DNA of 29,959 nucleotides from JACJYE01 sp964432875. Its GTDB lineage: Bacteria > Bacteroidota > Bacteroidia > Chitinophagales > Saprospiraceae. The stretch lies in contig CAYSPJ010000059.1 of assembly GCA_964432875.1 (NCBI GenBank), positions 1 through 29,959 on the forward strand. The letters run 5' to 3'. Each line of letters starts with the position of its first letter. Position 1 is the stretch's first letter. Of this stretch, positions 24,099 to 29,959 are shown piece after piece. Under the pieces are notes generated by a model. That model saw nothing but the letters and a program-made list of their open reading frames with translations, did not search any database and had not been told where the DNA came from. The translations under genes and the position numbers were made by a program.

Positions 24099-26234
24099 TT
24101 ATACTTTTACTGCACCTTTTGCTTTTTCAATCACATCCTTGGCAACACTAGCCGGGGCCGGGGCGAAGTGTGAAAACTCCATCGTAGAGCTGGCACGGCC
24201 GGAGGTGATGGTACGCAAAGAGGTGACATATCCAAACATTTCGGAGAGCGGCACCTCAGCGGAGACGATAATCGCTCCACCTCTAGTGTCTTGCCCTTTC
24301 GGCATGCCTCGGCGGCGGTTGAGGTCGCCGATGACCGGGCCGACGTATTCTTCTGGCGTCACTACTTCCAATTTCATGATAGGCTCCATCAACACGGGGT
24401 TGGTTTTGGGCGCAGCAGCGCGGAAACCGTCCTTGGCGCAAAGCTCGAAGGCGATCGGCTTGGAGTCCACGGCGTGCATAGAGCCATCGAATACGCGCAC
24501 TTTCATCGCGTCGATGCTATAACCTGCCAGGATGCCGTTTTCCATCATTGCTTTGAATCCATCCGTGATGGGCTTCATGTAGTTTTTGTCGATGGCGCCG
24601 CCGACGATACCCCAGATAAACTGGAGCTTGGTCTTGCCGCTCTTAAAGTCGTCAGATTCCAGGAATTCCTGGTCGGCCGGGCCGAGTTCGAATTCCATAT
24701 CGGCGAACAAACCAGCACCACCGGTCTGCTTCTTGAGGCGTTCGCGGTGCTTCACCGTATTGGTGAGCGCTTCCTTATAGTTGACCTGGGGCATGCCCTG
24801 GTTGCACTCTACTTTGAATTCACGGCGCAGGCGGTCAACGATAATCTCCAGGTGGAGCTCGCCCATGCCGCTGATGATAGTCTGGTTAGTGTCCTCGTCG
24901 TACTTGACGCGGAAGGTGGGGTCTTCTTCTGCCAATTTGGCCAAAGACATGCCGAGCCTATCGAGGTCCTTCTGAGATTTCGGCTCTACAGCGATACCGA
25001 TTACCGGCTCGGGGAACACCATGCTCTCCAGCACGATGGGCCGATCCAGGGCACAGAGCGTATCGCCCGTACGGATGTCTTTGAAACCGACTGCAGCAGC
25101 AATATCACCCGCCTCGATGCGATCGACTGGATTTTGCTTGTTGGCATGCATCTCATAGATGCGGGAGATGCGCTCCTTGTTGCCTGAGCGGGAGTTGAGT
25201 ACGTAAGAGCCGGCATTCAAAGCGCCAGAATAGACGCGCATGAAAGCCAGGCGGCCTACATAAGGGTCGGTAGCGATCTTGAAGGCCAAGGCGGCGAAAG
25301 GCTCGTCCAAAGATGGGCGGCGCGTTTCTTCTTTATCTGTATCCGGGTTGGTCCCGGTGATGGCATCTACATCCATTGGAGAGGGCAAGAAAGCACATAC
25401 GGCATCCAATACGGCCTGTACGCCCTTGTTCTTGAAAGACGAGCCGCACATCATCGGGACGAACTTGCGGTCGATGACGGCCTTGCGGATAGCCGTGCGC
25501 ATTTCCTCTACCGAGATAGATTCGGGGTCTTCAAAGAATTTTTCCAGCAGGCTATCGTCGTAGTCAGCAACTTGTTCCAGAAGCTTCTCGCGCCATTCTG
25601 CCACGGTCTCTTCCAAATCTTCCGGCACGGGGATGACTTCATAGGTCATGCCCATGTCGTGCTCATTCCAGATGCGGGCTTCGCCCGAGATAAGGTCCAC
25701 CACGCCGCGGAAAGTCTCCTCCGAACCGATGGGTACCTGCAGGGGGATCGCGTTGGTGCCCAGTTTTTCGCGCACATCGTTTACCACGCTGAAGAAGTCT
25801 GCTCCCGAGCGGTCCATCTTATTGACGAAGCCAATGCGAGGCACCTTATAGTTATCAGCCAGGCGCCAGTTGGTCTCTGACTGAGGCTCTACGCCGCTCA
25901 CGGCGCAGAAAAGGAAGACCAGGCCGTCCAACACGCGCAAAGAACGGTTTACTTCGACGGTGAAGTCAACGTGGCCTGGAGTATCGATGATATTGACGGT
26001 GTATTCCTGGTCTTTCCAGCTCCAGCTGGTTTTAGTTGCAGCAGAGGTGATGGTGATACCACGCTCTTGCTCCTGTTCCATCCAGTCCATCGTAGCGGCG
26101 CCATCGTGTACCTCGCCGATCTTGTGGCTGATACCGGTATAGTAGAGGACGCGCTCAGTGGTAGTGGTCTTGCCAGCGTCAATGTGAGCGGCAATACCTA
26201 TATTTCTGGTTAACTTCAGGTCTTTATTTGCCAT
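24099..26234 (-). CDS. fusA: Elongation factor G
   Basis: EF-G is the GTPase that moves tRNAs and mRNA through the ribosome. The 711-residue product has all five domains. The G domain shows AHIDAGKTTTT (residues 16-26), DTPGHVDFTVEV and NKMD; domain IV has the RVFDGSMHAVDSKPIAFELCAK region and domain V the EVVTPEEYVGPVIGDLNRRRG fold. The length is close to the standard ~700. It is preceded by GAGGAG at ideal spacing, an uncommon Shine-Dalgarno match for this phylum. It lies between rpsG and rpsJ. Confidence 0.98.
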   Translation of the reverse strand: MANKDLKLTRNIGIAAHIDAGKTTTTERVLYYTGISHKIGEVHDGAATMDWMEQEQERGITITSAATKTSWSWKDQEYTVNIIDTPGHVDFTVEVNRSLRVLDGLVFLFCAVSGVEPQSETNWRLADNYKVPRIGFVNKMDRSGADFFSVVNDVREKLGTNAIPLQVPIGSEETFRGVVDLISGEARIWNEHDMGMTYEVIPVPEDLEETVAEWREKLLEQVADYDDSLLEKFFEDPESISVEEMRTAIRKAVIDRKFVPMMCGSSFKNKGVQAVLDAVCAFLPSPMDVDAITGTNPDTDKEETRRPSLDEPFAALAFKIATDPYVGRLAFMRVYSGALNAGSYVLNSRSGNKERISRIYEMHANKQNPVDRIEAGDIAAAVGFKDIRTGDTLCALDRPIVLESMVFPEPVIGIAVEPKSQKDLDRLGMSLAKLAEEDPTFRVKYDEDTNQTIISGMGELHLEIIVDRLRREFKVECNQGMPQVNYKEALTNTVKHRERLKKQTGGAGLFADMEFELGPADQEFLESDDFKSGKTKLQFIWGIVGGAIDKNYMKPITDGFKAMMENGILAGYSIDAMKVRVFDGSMHAVDSKPIAFELCAKDGFRAAAPKTNPVLMEPIMKLEVVTPEEYVGPVIGDLNRRRGMPKGQDTRGGAIIVSAEVPLSEMFGYVTSLRTITSGRASSTMEFSHFAPAPASVAKDVIEKAKGAVKV

Positions 26235-26239
26235 GATTA

Positions 26240-26245
26240 CTCCTC
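26240..26245 (-). promoter_or_regulatory. Shine-Dalgarno-like site of fusA
   Basis: GAGGAG on the minus strand lies 5 nt before the fusA ATG. The other starts I checked in the block (for example secY, rplB, rplD, rpsL) have no such match, in line with the general lack of Shine-Dalgarno sites in Bacteroidota. Confidence 0.6.
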
Positions 26246-26292
26246 AAAAGGAATTTTATGCTTAAAAAATGATTTGAACCCTCCGGCTCAAT

Positions 26293-26760
26293 TTACACGC
26301 GGAAGTGAGCGAAAGCGCGGTTAGATTCCGCCATTTTGTGCGTATCTTCCTTCCGCTTTACTGCTGCGCCTTCGCCCTTGCTGGCTGCCATAACCTCTGA
26401 GGCTAACTTTTCTGCTATGCCTTTACCACTGCGCTGGCGTGAAAAACGGATCAGCCACTTCATACCGATAGAGACTTTGCGCTTGGCGCGGATTTCCGTC
26501 GGGATTTGGAAAGTAGCACCACCAATACGGCGGCTGCGTACCTCTACTTGCGGCATTACGTTGTTGAGCGCCTTCTTCCAGATGGCGTGCTCATCAGCCT
26601 TGCTGCGGTCCTTCACGATATCCATCGCTTCATAAAACACTTTGAAGGCCGTGCTCTTCTTCCCTTCCCACATCAAGTTGTTGACGAACTGGGTCACCAT
26701 GGGGTCGCCGTATCTTGGGTCCGGCTGAATAATCCTTAATTTAGGCTTTCTTTTTCTCAT
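26293..26760 (-). CDS. rpsG: 30S ribosomal protein S7
   Basis: uS7 organises the 30S head and in E. coli represses the str operon. The 155-residue product has DPRYGDPMVTQFVNNLMWEGKKSTAFKVFYEAMDIV and NNVMPQVEVRSRRIGGATFQIPTEIRAKRKVSIGMKWLI, and ends with the HKMAESNRAFAHFRV signature. Length and position between rpsL and fusA are normal. Confidence 0.98.
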   Translation of the reverse strand: MRKRKPKLRIIQPDPRYGDPMVTQFVNNLMWEGKKSTAFKVFYEAMDIVKDRSKADEHAIWKKALNNVMPQVEVRSRRIGGATFQIPTEIRAKRKVSIGMKWLIRFSRQRSGKGIAEKLASEVMAASKGEGAAVKRKEDTHKMAESNRAFAHFRV

Positions 26761-26816
26761 TACTCTATATTCAATTAGAGGTTTCGCAAATAGATTGAAA
26801 CATAATTTCCGCGCTA

Positions 26817-27191
26817 TTACTTCTTCGGCCGTTTTGCGCCATAGCGCGAACGTGACTGAAGGCGGCCTTCTACCCCGGCGGTGTCCAATGCGCCACGCAC
26901 GATAGTGTAGCGTACACCAGGCAAGTCTTTGATCCTGCCGCCGCGCACCAAAACGATGGAGTGCTCCTGCAGGTTGTGGCCTTCGCCCGGAATATAGGCA
27001 ATCACCTCAAGGCCATTAGTCAGGCGGACTTTAGCAACCTTGCGCAAGGCCGAGTTAGGCTTCTTGGGCGTCGTCGTGTATACACGGGTGCATACGCCAC
27101 GCTTCTGCGGGCAGCTATCCAATGCACGCGACTTGCTCTTCGTCTCTACTTTTACTCTGCCTTTGCGCACGAGTTGATTTATCGTAGGCAT
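26817..27191 (-). CDS. rpsL: 30S ribosomal protein S12
   Basis: uS12 controls decoding accuracy and is the streptomycin target. The 124-residue product is nearly identical to the family consensus: RALDSCPQKRGVCTRVYTTTPKKPNSALRKVAKVRL and GEGHNLQEHSIVLVRGGRIKDLPGVRY. K43/K44 and K88 keep the streptomycin-sensitive residues, and D89 is the site methylthiolated in E. coli. It is the first gene of the block, behind a Bacteroidota-type promoter and a leader of about 75 nt. Confidence 0.98.
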   Translation of the reverse strand: MPTINQLVRKGRVKVETKSKSRALDSCPQKRGVCTRVYTTTPKKPNSALRKVAKVRLTNGLEVIAYIPGEGHNLQEHSIVLVRGGRIKDLPGVRYTIVRGALDTAGVEGRLQSRSRYGAKRPKK

Positions 27192-27235
27192 ATTGACTGA
27201 TTATTACGGTTTTATCTTAAAAACTAATGCTTTTC

Positions 27236-27254
27236 CGGGGGCCGATTACCCCCG
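27236..27254 (-). promoter_or_regulatory. GC-rich hairpin in the rpsL leader
   Basis: CGGGGG (27236-27241) and CCCCCG (27249-27254) form a 6-bp all-GC stem with a 7-nt loop, in the predicted 5' leader about 45 nt before the rpsL start. It is followed on the minus strand by GAAAAGC, not a T-run. It could be a stability or r-protein control hairpin. Confidence 0.55.
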
Positions 27255-27271
27255 TGCTTCAAAAGCGATTG

Positions 27272-27306
27272 CAAAGGTATGCTTTTTTGTCTGAATAGAA
27301 AAACAG
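27272..27306 (-). promoter_or_regulatory. Main promoter of the str-S10-spc block
   Basis: TACCTTTG on the minus strand (27279-27272) matches the Bacteroidota -7 box TAnnTTTG. A CTGTTT-like weak -33 element lies 21 bp upstream (27306-27301). An A/T-only tract at 27308-27334 further upstream resembles an UP element, as expected for a strongly expressed ribosomal promoter. Transcription should start near 27265. Confidence 0.62.
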
Positions 27307-27457
27307 GTTTTAAAAATTATTTTATTTTTTTTAGCTCCGGCAACACTCTACCGATAAGGCTTCCAGTAGGCACAGGCATTTTCAAATCATTATTGCCTGA
27401 TCTGCCCTGTAACCAAATTATATCTTAGAAACCCACCCAAAAAAAAATTGTGCAGGT

Positions 27458-28216
27458 TTACGGAAGCTTCCATTCGGTCTTGGCAATTGCCAGCTCTTTA
27501 GCATCGCGTTTGCGCAGCAAGCGGTGCAGGAAAGCCCCTGCGCCAAGCACCTGCACTTCAGCCCATACCTCATCCTGCCATTGCCCTTCGGCCCGGTAGA
27601 AGATTTCCATCTGCTGAAAAAGCCCTTTTTGTAAGACCTCGAGGGGCAGGGCGTCCAGCATCCACTTTATATATAAGGTGTTATTGAGGTGTTCGTTGAA
27701 ATCCAGATCATGCCAATTCACTTCAAAGCGGAGGCTGTAATCGGCTTGCCTGAAAGGAGGCAGCTTGCCTTCAGGCCGGGGCAAGCAGCGCTCTGGGGCT
27801 GGCATCTCCCCGGCCAATTGCAGGATAAAATCAGGGATGGGGGCCAGCCGGCGGGTGCGGGTATCCATCAGCAGCCAGGTAGAAGCCGAATGAGCCAGTA
27901 GCCGCCCTTCGGCATCAAAAACCCGATAGTCGCGGTAAGTAAAGAAACGCTCAAAGCCGGCGGGGTAAGTCTCGATGCGGATCCGCTCTCCTAACACTGG
28001 CAGGCGTTGTATGCGGAGCTGCTTGCGCATCAGCACCCAGGAGATGCCCTGTGGCTCCAAATCCCAAACGGATAAGCCCAGCGCGATGACGTTTTGCATC
28101 GCTGCTTCCTGCATGAGCCGGGCAAGAGAAGGGACTGCCATGCGCTTGTGGCTATCGATTTCGTAGGCGCGCACTTCGTATTCGACTTGGTAAGCAAGGC
28201 TGCTGGACATGGGCAT
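27458..28216 (-). CDS. Acyl-ACP thioesterase
   Basis: The 252-residue product fits the FatA/FatB-like acyl-ACP thioesterase family, which releases free fatty acids from acyl carrier protein with a double hot-dog fold. The second hot-dog domain carries HDLDFNEHLNNTLYIKWMLDALP; N174 and H176 match the catalytic Asn and His of the plant enzymes. The first domain has the central helix LARLMQEAAMQNVIALGLSVWDL and ISWVLMRKQLRI. It probably sets fatty-acid supply in the cytoplasm. It lies on the same strand as rpsL but 266 bp upstream and is likely a separate unit; an A9/T9 tract (27439-27447) follows its stop. The second Met (MSSSLAY) is an alternative start. Confidence 0.92.
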   Translation of the reverse strand: MPMSSSLAYQVEYEVRAYEIDSHKRMAVPSLARLMQEAAMQNVIALGLSVWDLEPQGISWVLMRKQLRIQRLPVLGERIRIETYPAGFERFFTYRDYRVFDAEGRLLAHSASTWLLMDTRTRRLAPIPDFILQLAGEMPAPERCLPRPEGKLPPFRQADYSLRFEVNWHDLDFNEHLNNTLYIKWMLDALPLEVLQKGLFQQMEIFYRAEGQWQDEVWAEVQVLGAGAFLHRLLRKRDAKELAIAKTEWKLP

Positions 28217-28359
28217 GGCGGCGTGTTTTTTGTGCTCGAAACAGGCAAAGGTCGCAAAAATCTGCCGTGCTGCCCTATTCTAGCTGGAGAAAACTTTGCT
28301 CATTCAATTTCAAAAGGCGTTCTTTGCCTCGGTCATCTTAGTGAAAATAAACGCTGCTG

Positions 28360-28818
28360 ATGGAACTGCCAAAACCCGAAACCCAAAATCAAGCCCCCGC
28401 CTGGCTTGACGACATGCAAAAAAACAGCTGGGAGCCCGAGGTCATCATCTCGGGTATCGCCCTGGCGTTCATCTTCGCCTTCCCGGCGCAGATTTACGAG
28501 CTTGGAGTACGCCTCATCCAGGACTATGGCTTAAACTATGTCGGGGCTCTGCTCGTATTGCTCTACCTCTCATACGTCATCAACATCTTCAAGATTTTCC
28601 TCATCGTGCATCTCTGCCTGCGCTTTGCCTGGGCGGGGCTGCTGGGTCTAAGCTACGCATTCCCCCAGGGCGTAATCAATGAGAAGCTGTTCAAAAGCGC
28701 CCAGCACTTTGTGTACGCCAAGCCTGCAGCTATGGCACTTAAGAATCCTGGCGGAAGCGGCGCCTCATCCCCAATCATCTCCACTACCGGCTGGCCATCA
28801 CCCCGCCATCAATCGTGA
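28360..28818 (+). CDS. Small membrane protein, probably 3'-truncated
   Basis: The 152-residue frame has a soluble N-terminus (PAWLDDMQKNSWEPEVIISG), a membrane helix at about 28-48 and a long hydrophobic region at about 60-98. Residues 99-128 (YAFPQGVINEKLFKSAQHFVYAKPAAMALKN) look like ordinary protein and should continue. The last ~24 residues change abruptly to a Pro/Ser/Gly-rich run (PGGSGASSPIISTTGWPSPRHQS), and the stop lies inside the 3' end of the convergent SDR gene (35-bp overlap). I infer the original gene was longer and lost its 3' part. I recognise no function. Confidence 0.6.
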   Translation: MELPKPETQNQAPAWLDDMQKNSWEPEVIISGIALAFIFAFPAQIYELGVRLIQDYGLNYVGALLVLLYLSYVINIFKIFLIVHLCLRFAWAGLLGLSYAFPQGVINEKLFKSAQHFVYAKPAAMALKNPGGSGASSPIISTTGWPSPRHQS

Positions 28819-29536
28819 TGGCCGTCCCCGTGATCCAGGAAGCCTCCTCGGAGGCGAGGAAGAAGGCCAGGGCGGCGATGTCTTCCGGTTTGCCCAAGCG
28901 TTTCAGGGCGGTGGCTTGAGCGGCGTTTTCCACCGCCTGGGCCGGGTCGGGGAAGGCGCGGGCAGAATCCCAGATCAGGGGCGTATCCACCGGCCCGGGG
29001 CAGATCGCGTTGACGCGGATGGCTGGGCCGTAGTCCAGGGCCATTTGCCGCACCAGGGCGACCAAGCCAGCCTTGGCCGCGCAATAGGCGGGATGCTTGG
29101 GGAAGGACTTGAAGGCGGCGATGGAAGCCGTAGCGATGATGACGCCCCGGCCCTGTTCGCGCAGATAGGGGATGGCATAGTGGCTGAGATAATAGACGGC
29201 GTGCAGATTGGCAGCGAAGGCATAGTGCCATTCGTCCGGCGGGATGTCTGCCACCGCGCCCAGCCCCAGATGCCCGGCATTAGTGACGATACCGTCGAGG
29301 CGGCCATAGGTGTGCAGCGCGCATTCCACCAGTTGGCGATTGGCCTCGGGCTGGCTGATGTCGCCCGGCAGGAAAACAGCTGCACCACCCTGCTCCTGGA
29401 TGTCCGCAAGGACGGCTCTACCGCGTTGCTCATCGCGTCCGCTCAGTACCAAACGGGCGCCTTCGCGGGCAAAGCGCTCGGCGATGGCGCGCCCCATGCC
29501 GCTGGTGGCACCGGTGATGATGAAGGTTTGGTTCAA
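28784..29536 (-). CDS. SDR-family NAD(P)-dependent oxidoreductase
   Basis: The 250-residue product is a classical short-chain dehydrogenase/reductase. The cofactor motif TGATSGMG is at 8-15, NAG at 86-88, the catalytic tetrad is N110, S138, Y151 and K155, and PGPVDTP follows at 180-186. The C-terminal GTAITIDGGVMASR is typical of the FabG-like group. R34 after the second strand is compatible with NADP. The substrate cannot be told. The base composition looks more GC-rich than neighbouring genes and its 3' end overlaps a broken gene, so local rearrangement or transfer is possible. Confidence 0.95.
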   Translation of the reverse strand: MNQTFIITGATSGMGRAIAERFAREGARLVLSGRDEQRGRAVLADIQEQGGAAVFLPGDISQPEANRQLVECALHTYGRLDGIVTNAGHLGLGAVADIPPDEWHYAFAANLHAVYYLSHYAIPYLREQGRGVIIATASIAAFKSFPKHPAYCAAKAGLVALVRQMALDYGPAIRVNAICPGPVDTPLIWDSARAFPDPAQAVENAAQATALKRLGKPEDIAALAFFLASEEASWITGTAITIDGGVMASR

Positions 29537-29577
29537 GGATAAAGGTTAATGGTTCGGGTAAAGGTAGGGAGAATAGG

Positions 29578-29681
29578 CCGCAAAATGCAAAATACCAAAT
29601 GTAAAATATAAAAGTGGCACATAGCGGGCTGCACCACGGGGTGATTTTGCATTTTAAATTTCACGGTTTTGTGTTTTGCGG
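29578..29681. repeat. Imperfect inverted repeat of ~104 bp
   Basis: CCGCAAAATGCAAAATACC (29578-29596) is nearly the inverse complement of GGTTTTGTGTTTTGCGG (29665-29681), and inner A-rich and T-rich parts plus GTGG/CCAC also pair loosely. It lies just upstream of the SDR gene in gene-free DNA. It could be a bidirectional terminator or a small repeat element. Confidence 0.5.
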
Positions 29682-29740
29682 TTAAAAAAACTGCTGGCGC
29701 AACAAAGAGCAAAGGTCTGAAGCCAAGCTTCAAAGAAAGG

Positions 29741-29837
29741 CCTCAACTTCATGCTCCTGAAGCCAAGCCCCCGTTCTAAAATCAAAGCCAAGTCCGCGCC
29801 ACGGAGCCTCAACTTCATGCTCCTGAAGCCAAGCCCC
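29741..29837. repeat. Direct repeat of 31 bp, period 66
   Basis: A 31-bp sequence beginning CCTCAACTTCATGCTCCTG and ending GCCAAGCCCC is found exactly at 29741-29771 and again at 29807-29837. A third partial copy (CTGAAGCCAAGC) lies at 29717-29728. Each copy contains CTTCA/TGAAG, so it can form a small hairpin. No gene is supported in 29537-29959; the frame through the repeats is low in information. Confidence 0.75.
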
Positions 29838-29909
29838 GGGTTTGGCGTCCACGCGCTGCTCAATGGAGTGGGCTTGTTACGCCCTCCGGGCGCGCCAAGA
29901 GGTGGTTGC

Positions 29910-29936
29910 CACGGATTGCACGGATGCTCACGGATT
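29910..29936. repeat. Three short CACGGAT repeats
   Basis: CACGGAT occurs at 29910, 29919 and 29929, with a period of 9-10 bp. Such ATCCGTG-type short repeats are common in intergenic DNA of some environmental bacteria. They run directly into the inverted repeat at the window end. Confidence 0.6.
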
Positions 29937-29959
29937 GGCCGGGCGGCCAATCCATGAGC
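29926..29959. repeat. 15-bp-arm inverted repeat at the window end
   Basis: GCTCACGGATTGGCC (29926-29940) and GGCCAATCCATGAGC (29945-29959) pair with a single mismatch and a 4-nt loop. The stem reaches the last base of the window, so it may extend further. Confidence 0.7.

Noticed and set aside
24291..25187. 298-residue plus-strand frame
   Set aside because: It is antisense to fusA, which is complete and strongly conserved.
29741..29837. CRISPR-like repeat array
   Set aside because: Only two full copies with one spacer-like interval, a third copy partial, and no cas genes; better described as a short direct repeat.
29654..29950. 98-residue minus-strand frame with repeated GLGFRSMKLR
   Set aside because: The repeat in the peptide simply mirrors the 31-bp DNA repeat; there is no start context or family-like sequence.

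Overview
The window comes from a member of the Bacteroidota, most likely a Saprospiria/Lewinella-like or Cytophaga-like lineage; the genus cannot be fixed from the sequence. Four things point there. The gene order has infA between map and rpmJ, with no adk after secY and no tuf after fusA. Most starts lack a Shine-Dalgarno sequence. Several intergenic regions carry TAnnTTTG (-7) promoter boxes. A long periplasmic-propeller histidine kinase is paired with a LytTR regulator, as is common in this phylum. The GC content looks moderate.

Layout. (1) 118-4833, minus strand: a signalling unit of propeller sensor kinase, LytTR response regulator and a small secreted protein of unknown function. (2) 5025-6905, plus strand: an EGF-like surface lipoprotein and an EamA/DMT transporter. 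(3) 7083-27191, minus strand: one continuous block fusing the str, S10, spc and alpha operons, with 33 genes: rpsL, rpsG, fusA, rpsJ, rplC, rplD, rplW, rplB, rpsS, rplV, rpsC, rplP, rpmC, rpsQ, rplN, rplX, rplE, rpsN, rpsH, rplF, rplR, rpsE, rpmD, rplO, secY, map, infA, rpmJ, rpsM, rpsK, rpsD, rpoA, rplQ. rpmJ (38 codons) was read directly from the sequence. A strong bidirectional hairpin terminator at 7021-7056 closes the block. (4) 27458-29536: an acyl-ACP thioesterase, a probably 3'-truncated membrane-protein gene and an SDR oxidoreductase. (5) 29537-29959: a gene-free tail with inverted repeats and short direct repeats.

The ribosomal block supplies 30S and 50S proteins, EF-G, IF-1, the SecY channel, methionine aminopeptidase and the RNA polymerase alpha subunit, so translation, export, N-terminal processing and transcription are expressed together. 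Promoter-like boxes occur before rpsL, before infA and possibly before rplP. Several intercistronic gaps hold clear inverted repeats, notably rpsD-rpoA (a terminator-like hairpin), rpsJ-rplC (an enclosed multi-hairpin element), rpsS-rplV (three hairpins), rplF-rplR and rpoA-rplQ. These structured gaps, the Gly/Arg-rich tail on S3 and the broken gene/repeat region at the right end are the most interesting observations. I found no clearly novel defence, mobile or biosynthetic system; most of the window is conserved housekeeping DNA.
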